Shown: positions 29,155 to 38,453, numbered from the stretch's first letter. The stretch is 38,453 nucleotides of DNA from Bacteroidales bacterium (GCA_025358645.1 JANYIW010000254.1:1-38453), one strand, 5' to 3'. Translations and numbers: made by a program. The notes: generated by a model not told the origin, from the letters alone.

Positions 29155-30771
29155 ATGAATAAAAAGATTTTAATACTAGGAGTTGTTCTTTCAACATTGA
29201 TGATAGCATCATGTGTGAAAGACCTGATTGTGAATCCGAATGATCCAAATATCATAATGTCAGGCAACTTAGGGAATAATCCTGTTTATATGAGGGAAGC
29301 CCTGGGAAAAATATATGCCAGTTTCATAATCAGCGGGCAAGGGGCGAATGGTGGAGCTGATATCAGCGCTTCAGATGAAAACTTCTTTACTACTACAAGG
29401 GCACTCTGGAATTGTCAGGAAATAACTACCGATGAAGCAATTTGTGGTTGGACCGATGTTGGTATTAATGATTTAAATACACAGACCTGGAATGCAAATA
29501 ATCCTTTTCTTACTGCACTGTATCAACGGTTAAGCCTGAGTGTGACCTATGCAAACGATTTTATTAAAAAGACTAATGGAAGTACAGACCCCACGTTGCT
29601 TCAATATAACGCTGAAGCCCGGTTTCTGAGGGCATTGGCTTACACCTGGGATATTGATCTGTTTGGAAATCCTCCTTTTACCACGGATGCCGATGTAGTT
29701 GGAAAATTCTTCCCAAAACAGATTGAGAGGGCTAAATTGTTTAATTATGTAGTTTCTGAATTGCATAGTATCGAAAACAAGCTGGGAGCTCCAAAATTTT
29801 CTTATCCTCAAGCTGACCAGGCTGCCTGCTGGATGCTACTCGCCAGGTTATATCTGAATTCTGAAGTGTTTACGGGAACTGCAAAATGGGATAGCTGCAA
29901 AATATATTGTGATAAAGTGATCAACAGCGGAATCTATTCACTGGCTGCCAATTACCGGAAGAATTTTAGTGCTGATAACGACGGTGCCCACAACCCGGAA
30001 ATGATTTTTGCCTGGGCTCAGGATGGAATAAATACACAAGGCTATGTTGGCAGCACTTTTATCATTGAGTCATGCAGCGATCCTGTATTTATACGTGCAG
30101 AAAGATTTCATGGCCTGACCTCAAACACCAACTGGAATGGCAACAGAAGCAGGATTCAATTTATGAATGTATTAGTTGATACATTAGCTACCTATGGTAA
30201 TGTACGCATACCGACAAGCGATTCAATTTTTGCTCAATGCAAGGACAAACGGGTATATATGAAGACCAAGAAAAGCATGAATATCCCAAGCTCTTCATCT
30301 AGTGGTGATTATGGGATTGGAGTATATAAGTTTACAGCGAAAAATGCGGATGGCAGTCAGGCTGCTAATTATAATCCAGCTTATGCCAGTACGGATTTCC
30401 CGGTTTTCCGCTATGCTGATGCTTTATTAATGAGAGCCGAAGCGTTGCACAGGTCAGGTGATAACGTTAACGCTGTACTGGATGTGAATGCTGTCAGAAG
30501 GCGTGCTTATGGAAATGAATCAGGCAATATAACAGCTGCCCAGCTTACCGATAAGTTTTTGCTTGATGAACGCGGCCGTGAATTCTATTATGAAGCTCAA
30601 CGGCGCACCGATCTGGTTCGTTTCGGAAAATTCACTGACGGTAACTATAACTGGCAATGGAAAGGCGGTGCATTTAATGGTACAAATACTGACAGCCATC
30701 TGAATATCTTTCCAATTCCCGGAGCTGAAGTGTCTGCAAATCCAAATATTCACCAGAATACAGGTTACTAA
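29155..30771 (+). CDS. SusD/RagB family nutrient-binding outer membrane lipoprotein
   Basis: Lipobox LMIASCVKD, AEARFLRALAYTWDIDLFGNPPF, PVFRYADALLMRAEAL, LLDERGREFYYEAQRRTDLVRFGKF. Confidence 0.96.
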   Translation: MNKKILILGVVLSTLMIASCVKDLIVNPNDPNIIMSGNLGNNPVYMREALGKIYASFIISGQGANGGADISASDENFFTTTRALWNCQEITTDEAICGWTDVGINDLNTQTWNANNPFLTALYQRLSLSVTYANDFIKKTNGSTDPTLLQYNAEARFLRALAYTWDIDLFGNPPFTTDADVVGKFFPKQIERAKLFNYVVSELHSIENKLGAPKFSYPQADQAACWMLLARLYLNSEVFTGTAKWDSCKIYCDKVINSGIYSLAANYRKNFSADNDGAHNPEMIFAWAQDGINTQGYVGSTFIIESCSDPVFIRAERFHGLTSNTNWNGNRSRIQFMNVLVDTLATYGNVRIPTSDSIFAQCKDKRVYMKTKKSMNIPSSSSSGDYGIGVYKFTAKNADGSQAANYNPAYASTDFPVFRYADALLMRAEALHRSGDNVNAVLDVNAVRRRAYGNESGNITAAQLTDKFLLDERGREFYYEAQRRTDLVRFGKFTDGNYNWQWKGGAFNGTNTDSHLNIFPIPGAEVSANPNIHQNTGY

Positions 30772-30790
30772 TTTATAAAACATGACTCTC

Positions 30791-31807
30791 ATGAAAAAAT
30801 TAATATTTTACATAACAATTCTTGGCTTATTGCTCAACGCCTGTAAGAAGGATGAGACAAAAGTCGTGATGCTTACAAATCCAACTCCGCCAACTTTAGC
30901 ATCCTTACCTGATCTGACCCTTCAAAGGACCCACGGGTTGGATACTCTGGTTTTTGTTGGCACTGCAGTTAATCCTGGGTTCAAGGCTTCAGCCACGTAT
31001 TTTCTTGAAGCCTGTGCAACAGGGAACAATTTTAAAGATTCACTACAAGTGCTTTCGAGTAATCAGGATGCCAGCTTAAAAATTACAGTAAGCGCCCTGA
31101 ATGGGATTTTGCTTCAGAAATTCACTGCTGATGTTGCTAATGCCGTTGACTTTCGAATAAGATCGGTATTATCAATAGATGCCGGTACAGGAGCTGTACC
31201 CAAAATTTATGCTTCTGATCCTGTATCAGCTAATGTTATCATTTTCGGTTTACCTCGTCTTGATTTAATAAACTCAGGTATTACCCAGAAGATCGAATCA
31301 GCTTTGGGTGATGGAAAATATATTGGTTATGTGAAACTGGATGCTACAAAACCATTTACATTAAAGGACCCTGATGCTAATATCACATATGGAGCCAATG
31401 GTACTTTACTTGCAGTTAATGGTGCCGCATTCCCGGTTGCAGCGAACGGATGGTATCAAATTAAAGCTGACACCAAAGCGCTTACCTACACAAATAAAGC
31501 TTACAATATTGGCCTTATTGGTGATGCTACTCCGAATGGCTGGAATTCCCCGGATTCAAAAATGGCTTATGATGCCAAAACCGGATCGTGGTTCATTTCG
31601 CTTGCCCTTATAAACGGATCCTGCAAATTCAGATTAAATGATGCATGGGATCAGGGCATCAATTTAGGAATCGGGACAGGATATTCAACTGACAATCTGT
31701 ATAATAGCTCAAGTAGTGCGAATATCCCCGTTACGATTGGTAACTATACAGTGCGACTCTACATAAACAATGCTCCTTTCAGAGTTACTTTTACATTGAA
31801 CCAGTAA
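30791..31807 (+). CDS. SusE-like starch-binding outer membrane lipoprotein
   Basis: Lipobox GLLLNACKKDE; SusE N-terminal region; C-terminal SusE/F-like module GLIGDATPNGWNSPDSKMAYDAKTGSWFISLALINGSCKFRLNDAWD. Start taken at MKKLIFYIT (track ORF starts 9 nt earlier). Confidence 0.85.
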   Translation: MKKLIFYITILGLLLNACKKDETKVVMLTNPTPPTLASLPDLTLQRTHGLDTLVFVGTAVNPGFKASATYFLEACATGNNFKDSLQVLSSNQDASLKITVSALNGILLQKFTADVANAVDFRIRSVLSIDAGTGAVPKIYASDPVSANVIIFGLPRLDLINSGITQKIESALGDGKYIGYVKLDATKPFTLKDPDANITYGANGTLLAVNGAAFPVAANGWYQIKADTKALTYTNKAYNIGLIGDATPNGWNSPDSKMAYDAKTGSWFISLALINGSCKFRLNDAWDQGINLGIGTGYSTDNLYNSSSSANIPVTIGNYTVRLYINNAPFRVTFTLNQ

Positions 31808-31828
31808 TTATTAAAAATGAAATTATTT

Positions 31829-33679
31829 ATGAAAAGATTAACCTTATATAGATTTCTGTTTGTTCTTCTTACTGTAACAATCATTTTTGTCTCATGTAAA
31901 AAGGAACAATCGAATGTCAGATTAGATCCGAAGCTTGCTACGTCGCAGGTAATAAATGTTAAATCTGACTCTGCTACTGTTGTAGGTTTTGTAGTTGCTG
32001 CCGGAGATGGTTTTTCAGAAAGGGGTGTTTGTTACAATACACAGACAGGTCCTACTACATCTGACTCAAAAGTTGCATTCAGCAATCCGGTCACTAAAGC
32101 AACATTTAATGTGAAACTATATAGCCTTGCATATGCTACTAAATATTATGCGCGTGCATATGCTATTAATACAAATGGTACAATCTATGGAGAAGAAGTT
32201 ACATTTACCACTTTACCCGTTGTACCTGCACTTACTACTGCCGCAATTACTGCAATAACCGGTAATTCAGCCGCAGGTGGTGGCAATGTTACCGTTGGCG
32301 GTGGCGCTAATGTCACTGCCCGTGGTATATGCTTTGGCAAAAATCATAATCCAACTCTTTCAGATACCAAAACGGTAAATGGAACGGGGACTGGAGCATT
32401 TGTCAGTGCGCTTGCCAGTTTAAAGGGAAATACTATCTATTATGTACGTGCATATGCCACAAACAGTGCTGGCACAGGATATGGTCCTGAAGTAACTTTT
32501 ACAACTCTTGTTGATCTGCCTGTTGTTACAACCACTGCAGTTACCGGTATAACCAAAATTGCCGCTGTATCTGGTGGAGAAGTGACTTACGATGGTGGTG
32601 GCCCGGTTACAGCACGGGGTCTTGCCTGGGGAACTTCAGCAAGCCCGACTATTACCGGTAGCATAATTGATGGTGGTACCGGTACCGGTGTTTTTATCAG
32701 CAATCTTACCGGTCTGACACTTTTCACAACATATCATATTCGTGCTTATGCAACTAATAGCGCAGGAACAGCTTATGGCAGCGATGTTCAATTTACAACG
32801 TTAGCAAATACCCGTATCTGGAATATACCTGGTGATTATGTTGCCGCCAGTTACCCCGGGTCAACATTAGCTGACTGGTCTCCTGATAAATCACCTCAGA
32901 TAAAAAGCACTGTAACTGCACCTGACAATCTTGAGGGATATGTTTACATGTCCAAAACTTCAAACCAGTGGAAATTTGCAACCCAGCTTAATTGGGATGG
33001 TCCAAATTATACGGCCGGAACAGTTCCCGGAACATTGAGTGAATCAGGCGATAATATTACCTCGCCGGCAGGTTATTACAAAATAAACGTAAATGCGGCA
33101 CCTGCTCCCATGACTTATACTGCGGTTGCAACTGTGTGGGGAGTCATCGGTGATGCCTCTCCCAACGGATGGAATGATGAAACTGCATTAACATACAATC
33201 CGACCTTAAGAACATGGACAGGTGGTATGTCACTTACTGCTGCCTACTTCAAATTCAGGGCTAATCATTCATGGGACTATAATTATGGGAGTGATTTGGC
33301 TGATGGAAAGCTAAGTGCCGGTGGTGCAAATATTCAGATAACTTTGGCAGCTGATTATGCAATTACTCTGGACCTGAGCAATCCCAACGCTTATACTTAC
33401 TCTTTAAACAGATGGGGATTAATCGGTGATGCAACACCCGATGGATGGAATTCTGACCAGAACCTGATGTGGGATGCAACAAATAAAGTATTCAAGGTAA
33501 CTGTTAATCTTGTTGTCGGTGCAATTAAATTCAGGGCAAACGACGCATGGGATCTGAATTACGGTGGTGATATAAATGCACTTACATCAGGAGGTGCGAA
33601 TATTGCAATTACCACTGCCGGAAATTACACGATCACCTTTGATCCATGGGGACTTAAAGCAACTGTTACCAAGAACTAG
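31829..33679 (+). CDS. SusF/SusE-like outer membrane lipoprotein with three FN3-like repeats
   Basis: Lipobox TIIFVSCKKEQ; three ~98-aa repeats ending in YYVRAYATNSAGTGYGPEVTFTTL-type motifs; C-terminal VWGVIGDASPNGWND / RWGLIGDATPDGWNS modules. Start chosen at MKRLTLYRF. Confidence 0.85.
   Translation: MKRLTLYRFLFVLLTVTIIFVSCKKEQSNVRLDPKLATSQVINVKSDSATVVGFVVAAGDGFSERGVCYNTQTGPTTSDSKVAFSNPVTKATFNVKLYSLAYATKYYARAYAINTNGTIYGEEVTFTTLPVVPALTTAAITAITGNSAAGGGNVTVGGGANVTARGICFGKNHNPTLSDTKTVNGTGTGAFVSALASLKGNTIYYVRAYATNSAGTGYGPEVTFTTLVDLPVVTTTAVTGITKIAAVSGGEVTYDGGGPVTARGLAWGTSASPTITGSIIDGGTGTGVFISNLTGLTLFTTYHIRAYATNSAGTAYGSDVQFTTLANTRIWNIPGDYVAASYPGSTLADWSPDKSPQIKSTVTAPDNLEGYVYMSKTSNQWKFATQLNWDGPNYTAGTVPGTLSESGDNITSPAGYYKINVNAAPAPMTYTAVATVWGVIGDASPNGWNDETALTYNPTLRTWTGGMSLTAAYFKFRANHSWDYNYGSDLADGKLSAGGANIQITLAADYAITLDLSNPNAYTYSLNRWGLIGDATPDGWNSDQNLMWDATNKVFKVTVNLVVGAIKFRANDAWDLNYGGDINALTSGGANIAITTAGNYTITFDPWGLKATVTKN
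31925..32806 (+). repeat. Three tandem ~294-bp (98-aa) FN3-like repeat units inside the SusF-like lipoprotein
   Basis: Units at aa 37-134, 135-232 and 233-330 of the 31817 ORF. Each ends in (V)RAYA(T)N(S)AGT.YG..V.FTTL. Confidence 0.8.
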
Positions 33680-33724
33680 TAAGATTTCATATACAAATTG
33701 GATCCTATAGTTTGAAAATAATGA

Positions 33725-33757
33725 AAAGAGGCTGTCGACATTCAAGACAGCCTCTTT
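33725..33757 (+). terminator. Strong hairpin terminator of the susCDEF-like operon
   Basis: Perfect 12-bp stem AAAGAGGCTGTC - GACATTCAA - GACAGCCTCTTT. Confidence 0.85.
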
Positions 33758-33811
33758 AACATTATCTGATTTAGATATCTTTACGGTTGTTATCATGAAA
33801 ATGACTACGCG

Positions 33812-36595
33812 ATGAAAAAGCTGCTTATTGGTATTTTATATTTTGTAGGAGTTTCCGGTTTATTGACCGGACAGATGATAACTACTGATCCTGCTGTTCC
33901 AACTGCGGGAAAACTTATAAGAATCTATTACGACAGCTCAAAAGATGCCGGTGATCTTCATAATTATACCGGCGATCTTTATGCACATACCGGAGTAACT
34001 CTCCTGGGAATTCCGTGGCAAAAAGTAATCGGAACCTGGCCCAACAACTCAACCCAGCCTAAGCTGACTTACCTGGGAACCTATCGCTATGAACTCGATA
34101 TTACCCCTGACATTAAAACCTTTTATTCCCTTTCTAATACTGACATTGCAACCAAGATTTGTCTGGTAATACGCAATGCTGCAGGTACTCTTCAAACCAG
34201 GCCTGATATTTTCCTGAATGTTTTTCAGCCTGGACTAAATGTAACATTTACTCTCCCTGTAAAATCTTCATTTGTTGCCGAACTATATAAACAAATACCA
34301 GTTAGTGCTTCTGCCACTCTTGCAGATTCGGTTTCATTGTATATTAATAATAAGTTCATTAAATCAGGGGCAACAGCTGATCTGCTAAACTATACCATAC
34401 TCCCTGATCAATACGGTGAATTTGTGGCAAAGGTAATAGCATGGAAAGAACCGGCTTTTGCTATTGATTCATTTTTTTATTATGTGAGAAAACCTCTTGT
34501 GACGGAAAGCCTGCCGGCAGGAGTAATTGATGGAATTAATTATACCGGCAACTCATCTGTTACCCTTGTTCTGCATGCTCCTTATAAAAATTATGTATTT
34601 GCAACAGGCGATTTTACAAATTGGCTGGCGAGGGAAAAAGGTTATATGAAGAGAACACCTGATGGAGAGAGATACTGGGTACAGATAAATGGACTTACGC
34701 CTGGTAAAGAGTACAGATTTCAATATCTCGTCGATAATTCCCTGTATATTGCGGAACCCTATTCAGACAAGGTTCTTGATCCGGATTATGACCAGTATAT
34801 TTCTTCGTCTACATATCCGCACTTGATCCCATTTCCCAAAGACACGGCTTCAGGCATTGTTTCTGTACTTCAGACTTCACAGGTCCCATATTCATGGAAA
34901 ATAACAAACTTTCAGGCTCCACCACAATCGAGTCTTGTAATCTATGAATTACTTGTTCGCGATTTCACAGCCAACCACAATTACCAGACAATAATTGACA
35001 CTCTTAACTATCTTCAAAATCTGGGAGTCAATGCAATTGAGCTCATGCCTGTTTCCGAGTTTGAGGGAAATTCAAGCTGGGGATATAATCCTACATTTTA
35101 TTTCGCGCCTGATAAATACTACGGTCCTAAAAACGATCTTAAAGCATTAATCGACAGTTGTCATAATCGGGGTATCGCAGTAATAATGGACATGGTTCTG
35201 AATCATTGTTTCGGACAATCACCCTTTGTTCAACTTTATCTTGATCACTACGGAACTGATCAGATTTACATGAAGATACCCAATCCATGGTTTAATGCTC
35301 AATCACCAAATCCTGTTTATAAATGGGGCGCTGACTTTAATCATGAGAGCCCTTCAACGCAACAGCTTGTTGACCGGATAAATGCTTATTGGATGACTGA
35401 GTATAAAATTGATGGCTTCCGTTTTGATTTCACAAAGGGATTTACCAACACCCCGGGTGATGGTAGCAGTTATGATCCATCACGAATTGCGATTCTTGAA
35501 AGAATGGCCTCTCAGATATGGAAAGTAAAGTCAAATGCATATGTCATTCTCGAACATTTCGGACCAAATAACGAAGAGCTTGAACTTGCAAATTATGGTA
35601 TGATGCTCTGGGGAAATAATAATTACAATTATGGGGAAGCGTCGATGGGTTATACTTCTGATCTCACATCAGTAAGTTATCTGGGCAGAGGCTGGTCTGT
35701 TCCTAATCTTGTAAGCTACATGGAAAGCCATGATGAAGAACGTCTTATGTATAAGACAATTACATTTGGAGCTTCTCAGGGGAGCTATAACACAAAAGAT
35801 TTAAAGACAGCTCTGAAAAGGATGGAGCTAGATGCCCTGTTTTTCCTCACTGTCCCCGGACCGAAAATGATATGGCAATTCGGAGAACTTGGATACGATG
35901 TTTCAATTGATTTTGGAGGGAGAACAAGTGAAAAACCAATAAAATGGGATTATTTTTTTAACTCTGATCGTCACAGGCTATTTGTAGTCTATAAGCTCCT
36001 GAATAATCTCAGAAAAACTCAGCCGGTATTTGGAACCAGTAACTATTCATATTCACTCTCTACTCCTTTTAAAAGTCTTCAGCTGATTTCTCCTGACATG
36101 AAAGTTAATATTCTGGGAAATTTTGGCATCACTTCATCAACAATCAGCCCGGCTTTCCCCCAGACAGGTAAATGGTATGAATACTTTACCGGTGACTCAA
36201 TTACAGTTGTTAGCATGAATGATCCGATAAACCTCCAGCCTGGAGAATACAGACTTTATACAACCAAAAAGCTGGCGTCTCCAAAATTATTACTGGGTAT
36301 TGAGGATCAGAAAATGCCGGATAGAGATCACTTTATCTCTGTCTATCCAAATCCGTCACAGGGAGAATTCAACTTTGAGATAAAAGGATTACAGCCTACA
36401 CCCATATCAATAACTGTTTTCGATATAACAGGAAAGATCATCAGACAATTTAATACTTCAGTCTCGTCTGATGGTATACAATTAATTAAATGGGATGGGA
36501 AATCAGAAAATGGCAATAAAAGCCAGAATGGCTTATATTTAGTTCAAATCAGAACCGCGAAGAAAACTCAAACAGTTAAAGTAATAATAGAATAG
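33812..36595 (+). CDS. GH13 alpha-amylase family protein with type IX secretion C-terminal sorting domain
   Basis: GH13 signatures VNAIELMPVSEF, VIMDMVLNH, DGFRFDFTKG, VILEHFG, MESHDEER; C-terminal SVYPNPSQGEFNFEI...ITVFDITGKIIRQF...NGLYLVQIRTAKKTQTVKVIIE typical of T9SS type A sorting domains. Confidence 0.92.
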   Translation: MKKLLIGILYFVGVSGLLTGQMITTDPAVPTAGKLIRIYYDSSKDAGDLHNYTGDLYAHTGVTLLGIPWQKVIGTWPNNSTQPKLTYLGTYRYELDITPDIKTFYSLSNTDIATKICLVIRNAAGTLQTRPDIFLNVFQPGLNVTFTLPVKSSFVAELYKQIPVSASATLADSVSLYINNKFIKSGATADLLNYTILPDQYGEFVAKVIAWKEPAFAIDSFFYYVRKPLVTESLPAGVIDGINYTGNSSVTLVLHAPYKNYVFATGDFTNWLAREKGYMKRTPDGERYWVQINGLTPGKEYRFQYLVDNSLYIAEPYSDKVLDPDYDQYISSSTYPHLIPFPKDTASGIVSVLQTSQVPYSWKITNFQAPPQSSLVIYELLVRDFTANHNYQTIIDTLNYLQNLGVNAIELMPVSEFEGNSSWGYNPTFYFAPDKYYGPKNDLKALIDSCHNRGIAVIMDMVLNHCFGQSPFVQLYLDHYGTDQIYMKIPNPWFNAQSPNPVYKWGADFNHESPSTQQLVDRINAYWMTEYKIDGFRFDFTKGFTNTPGDGSSYDPSRIAILERMASQIWKVKSNAYVILEHFGPNNEELELANYGMMLWGNNNYNYGEASMGYTSDLTSVSYLGRGWSVPNLVSYMESHDEERLMYKTITFGASQGSYNTKDLKTALKRMELDALFFLTVPGPKMIWQFGELGYDVSIDFGGRTSEKPIKWDYFFNSDRHRLFVVYKLLNNLRKTQPVFGTSNYSYSLSTPFKSLQLISPDMKVNILGNFGITSSTISPAFPQTGKWYEYFTGDSITVVSMNDPINLQPGEYRLYTTKKLASPKLLLGIEDQKMPDRDHFISVYPNPSQGEFNFEIKGLQPTPISITVFDITGKIIRQFNTSVSSDGIQLIKWDGKSENGNKSQNGLYLVQIRTAKKTQTVKVIIE

Positions 36596-36654
36596 AAATA
36601 ATAATGTTCGGCCCCTATATGGTGCCTCCTACACGCATGAACTTTAGCCTGATT

Positions 36655-38453
36655 TTAATACTTCTTCAGAACAATCGCTGAAAGAGGTCCCAGGTTAATA
36701 TTAAGTCCCAAATCAACAGTTTCATAAGATTTTCCATCCCCAGGTAAAACCTCTTTGAATTTACTTTCATTTTTTACCGGAATCAAGACTGACTGTTCTT
36801 TATCCGACAGGTTAAAAGCCATCACCATTTCTTCGTTCCCAATAATCCTGTTATAAGCTAAAACCATCTTCTGATCATCAACAACAGAGAACGAAAGATC
36901 ACCGTATATCAGTACCGGATTTTCTTTTCTCATCTTACATAACTTCCAATAAAATGATCTTAGTGATGTATCTGGTCTGACAACATCAAGAGTTCGGCGT
37001 TTAGCAGGATCAAAAGCAGCACGTTCATCCTCATAAACAAGATCATCCCATACCATTGGTTTTCTGCAATCCGGATCATCCGCACCCCACATCCCGACCT
37101 CATCACCATTCCATATCTGAGGAGCGCCAATAAAAGTAAACTGATGAATCAGGAGAATAATTTGCTCCTTCCTTGTGCGCTGATCAGGCTTATTAATTTT
37201 ATAATCAGGATTATCAGATGGCTTAGATTTGTATTTATCCATCGTTTTATTGAACAATGAAGTGGAAAGTCTTGGGGAATCATGGGTGGATGATACATTC
37301 ATCATTGCCTGAAGATTTTCGATTTTAATACCTTTATTGATCCGGCTAATTTCTTTTACAAATTCTGAAGGTTTCAATACCGGCTCAGCCTGACCGAAAA
37401 ATCCTCTGGCAACCCGGTACCATCTGTAATTCATTATTGCATCATATTGATCTCCTTCCAGATAAATCTTCGGATCAAATAGTTTATCGGGCCATTCCAG
37501 CCACCAGATTTCTCCGACAAGATATGCCTGCGGATTTACTGAACGCACAACTTTTCGGTACTCACGCCAGAATCCCATTGGTATCTCTCCTGCAACATCG
37601 AGTCTGAAACCGTCGACACCGTCAGCCGGATTGCCATCCCCGTTCGGATCAAGCCATCTGCGGGTAACATCGAATATGTGTTTTTTCAATGATTCCGAAT
37701 GAAGATTGCCCTCAAAAGGCATTATCTTGTCATCGGGAGGGATTATATCCTTTTTTAATACTGGCATGTAGGGATTATTGCCTCCCCATCCTTCATATTT
37801 TAGTACATGCCCAGGTATTGAAGGATCATCAAACTGTGTAATTGTATACCAGTCAACATACTTTGAATTCTTCCCTTGCTTCTTTATATCGTTAAGCGCC
37901 CAGAATGTTTTGCCTGTATGATTCCATGAATAATCCATTATCACTTTGATGCCTCTTTTATGAAATTCATCCACAACCTTCAGGAAAAGTCTGTCAGCAG
38001 AGGTCCATTTCCATGTCGAAGGGTCATCATGAATTTCCGATTCCATCATTGCTGCGTCACCCTTTGGATCAGGTCCGAAATTTCTGTCGATATGTGTGTA
38101 GTTCCTGGCATCATATTTATGAAGTGACGGAGAATCATTCAGCGGATTAAAATAAATCGCAGTTACGCCGAGTGAATGAATATAATCAATTTCATCAAGC
38201 ACACCCTGCAGATCACCTCCGTAACGGCGTGCCTGGATTTTTGAATTGAAACCTTTAACTTTTACGCTGTCGAGCCATGGTTCATGAGAATACCAATCGT
38301 GGCCCCAGGGTGTTATCTTCCAGTTGGCCGGTAACTTATCGGGATAGGAACCAGTCATATCAGTCGGGGTAGGATCGTTTGATGGATCACCATTACGGAA
38401 TCTCTCAACAAAGATCTGATACCATATTGCCTCTTTTGCCCAGGCTGGAACAG
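36655..38453 (-). CDS. GH13 alpha-amylase family protein (neopullulanase/cyclomaltodextrinase-like), 5' end outside window
   Basis: VTAIYFNPLNDSPSLHKYDARNY, VIMDYSWNH, DGFRLDVAGEIP, YLVGEIWW, SSTHDSPRLST. The frame stays open past the track's Met at 38358 and reads ...VPAWAKEAIWYQIFVERFRNGDPSNDPTPTD-MTGSYP to the window edge. Confidence 0.93.
   Translation of the reverse strand, partial: VPAWAKEAIWYQIFVERFRNGDPSNDPTPTDMTGSYPDKLPANWKITPWGHDWYSHEPWLDSVKVKGFNSKIQARRYGGDLQGVLDEIDYIHSLGVTAIYFNPLNDSPSLHKYDARNYTHIDRNFGPDPKGDAAMMESEIHDDPSTWKWTSADRLFLKVVDEFHKRGIKVIMDYSWNHTGKTFWALNDIKKQGKNSKYVDWYTITQFDDPSIPGHVLKYEGWGGNNPYMPVLKKDIIPPDDKIMPFEGNLHSESLKKHIFDVTRRWLDPNGDGNPADGVDGFRLDVAGEIPMGFWREYRKVVRSVNPQAYLVGEIWWLEWPDKLFDPKIYLEGDQYDAIMNYRWYRVARGFFGQAEPVLKPSEFVKEISRINKGIKIENLQAMMNVSSTHDSPRLSTSLFNKTMDKYKSKPSDNPDYKINKPDQRTRKEQIILLIHQFTFIGAPQIWNGDEVGMWGADDPDCRKPMVWDDLVYEDERAAFDPAKRRTLDVVRPDTSLRSFYWKLCKMRKENPVLIYGDLSFSVVDDQKMVLAYNRIIGNEEMVMAFNLSDKEQSVLIPVKNESKFKEVLPGDGKSYETVDLGLNINLGPLSAIVLKKY

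Noticed and set aside
36596-36654. Bidirectional terminator between the two convergent GH13 genes
   Set aside because: Only weak pairing (GGC...GCC) could be found in the 59-bp gap; no convincing stem with a T-run.
1-38453. CRISPR arrays, phage or defence islands, transposases, tRNA/rRNA genes
   Set aside because: Looked for repeat-spacer periodicity, integrase/transposase motifs and tRNA-like ends; none seen by eye. A tRNAscan/Infernal run was not possible here.

Overview
The window reads as a chromosomal segment of a Bacteroidetes (Bacteroidales-like) genome; no tRNA, rRNA, CRISPR array or transposase was recognised. Most of it is housekeeping. From left to right it holds: a truncated GSCFA-domain protein, an alpha/beta hydrolase and an ECF sigma factor; a compact minus-strand SUF Fe-S operon (sufB-C-D-S-E, a DUF59/SufT-like gene, then queG); a nitronate monooxygenase-like protein with a Cys-rich tail; muiA-like, yccF and thiL; an lpxD, lpxC-fabZ, lpxA cluster with an HD protein and a radical SAM activase; rimP-nusA-infB; and gcvH. 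The accessory part (about 24.8-38.45 kb) is a LacI-regulated sus-like alpha-glucan utilisation locus. It contains SusC, SusD, a SusE-like lipoprotein, a lipoprotein combining three 98-aa FN3-like repeats with SusE/F-like modules, a GH13 amylase with a type IX secretion C-terminal tail, and a convergent second GH13 that runs off the right edge (the ORF track truncates it). The least explained signals are regulatory: an 11-bp-phased CTTAATC array upstream of the sigma gene, a LacI-type operator pair in the sus locus, a hairpin in the rimP leader, a palindrome over the candidate gcvH promoter, and a GC-rich inverted repeat in the suf leader. I did not see a clearly new multi-gene system. The strongest candidate for novelty is the organisation of the alpha-glucan locus together with the CTTAATC array.
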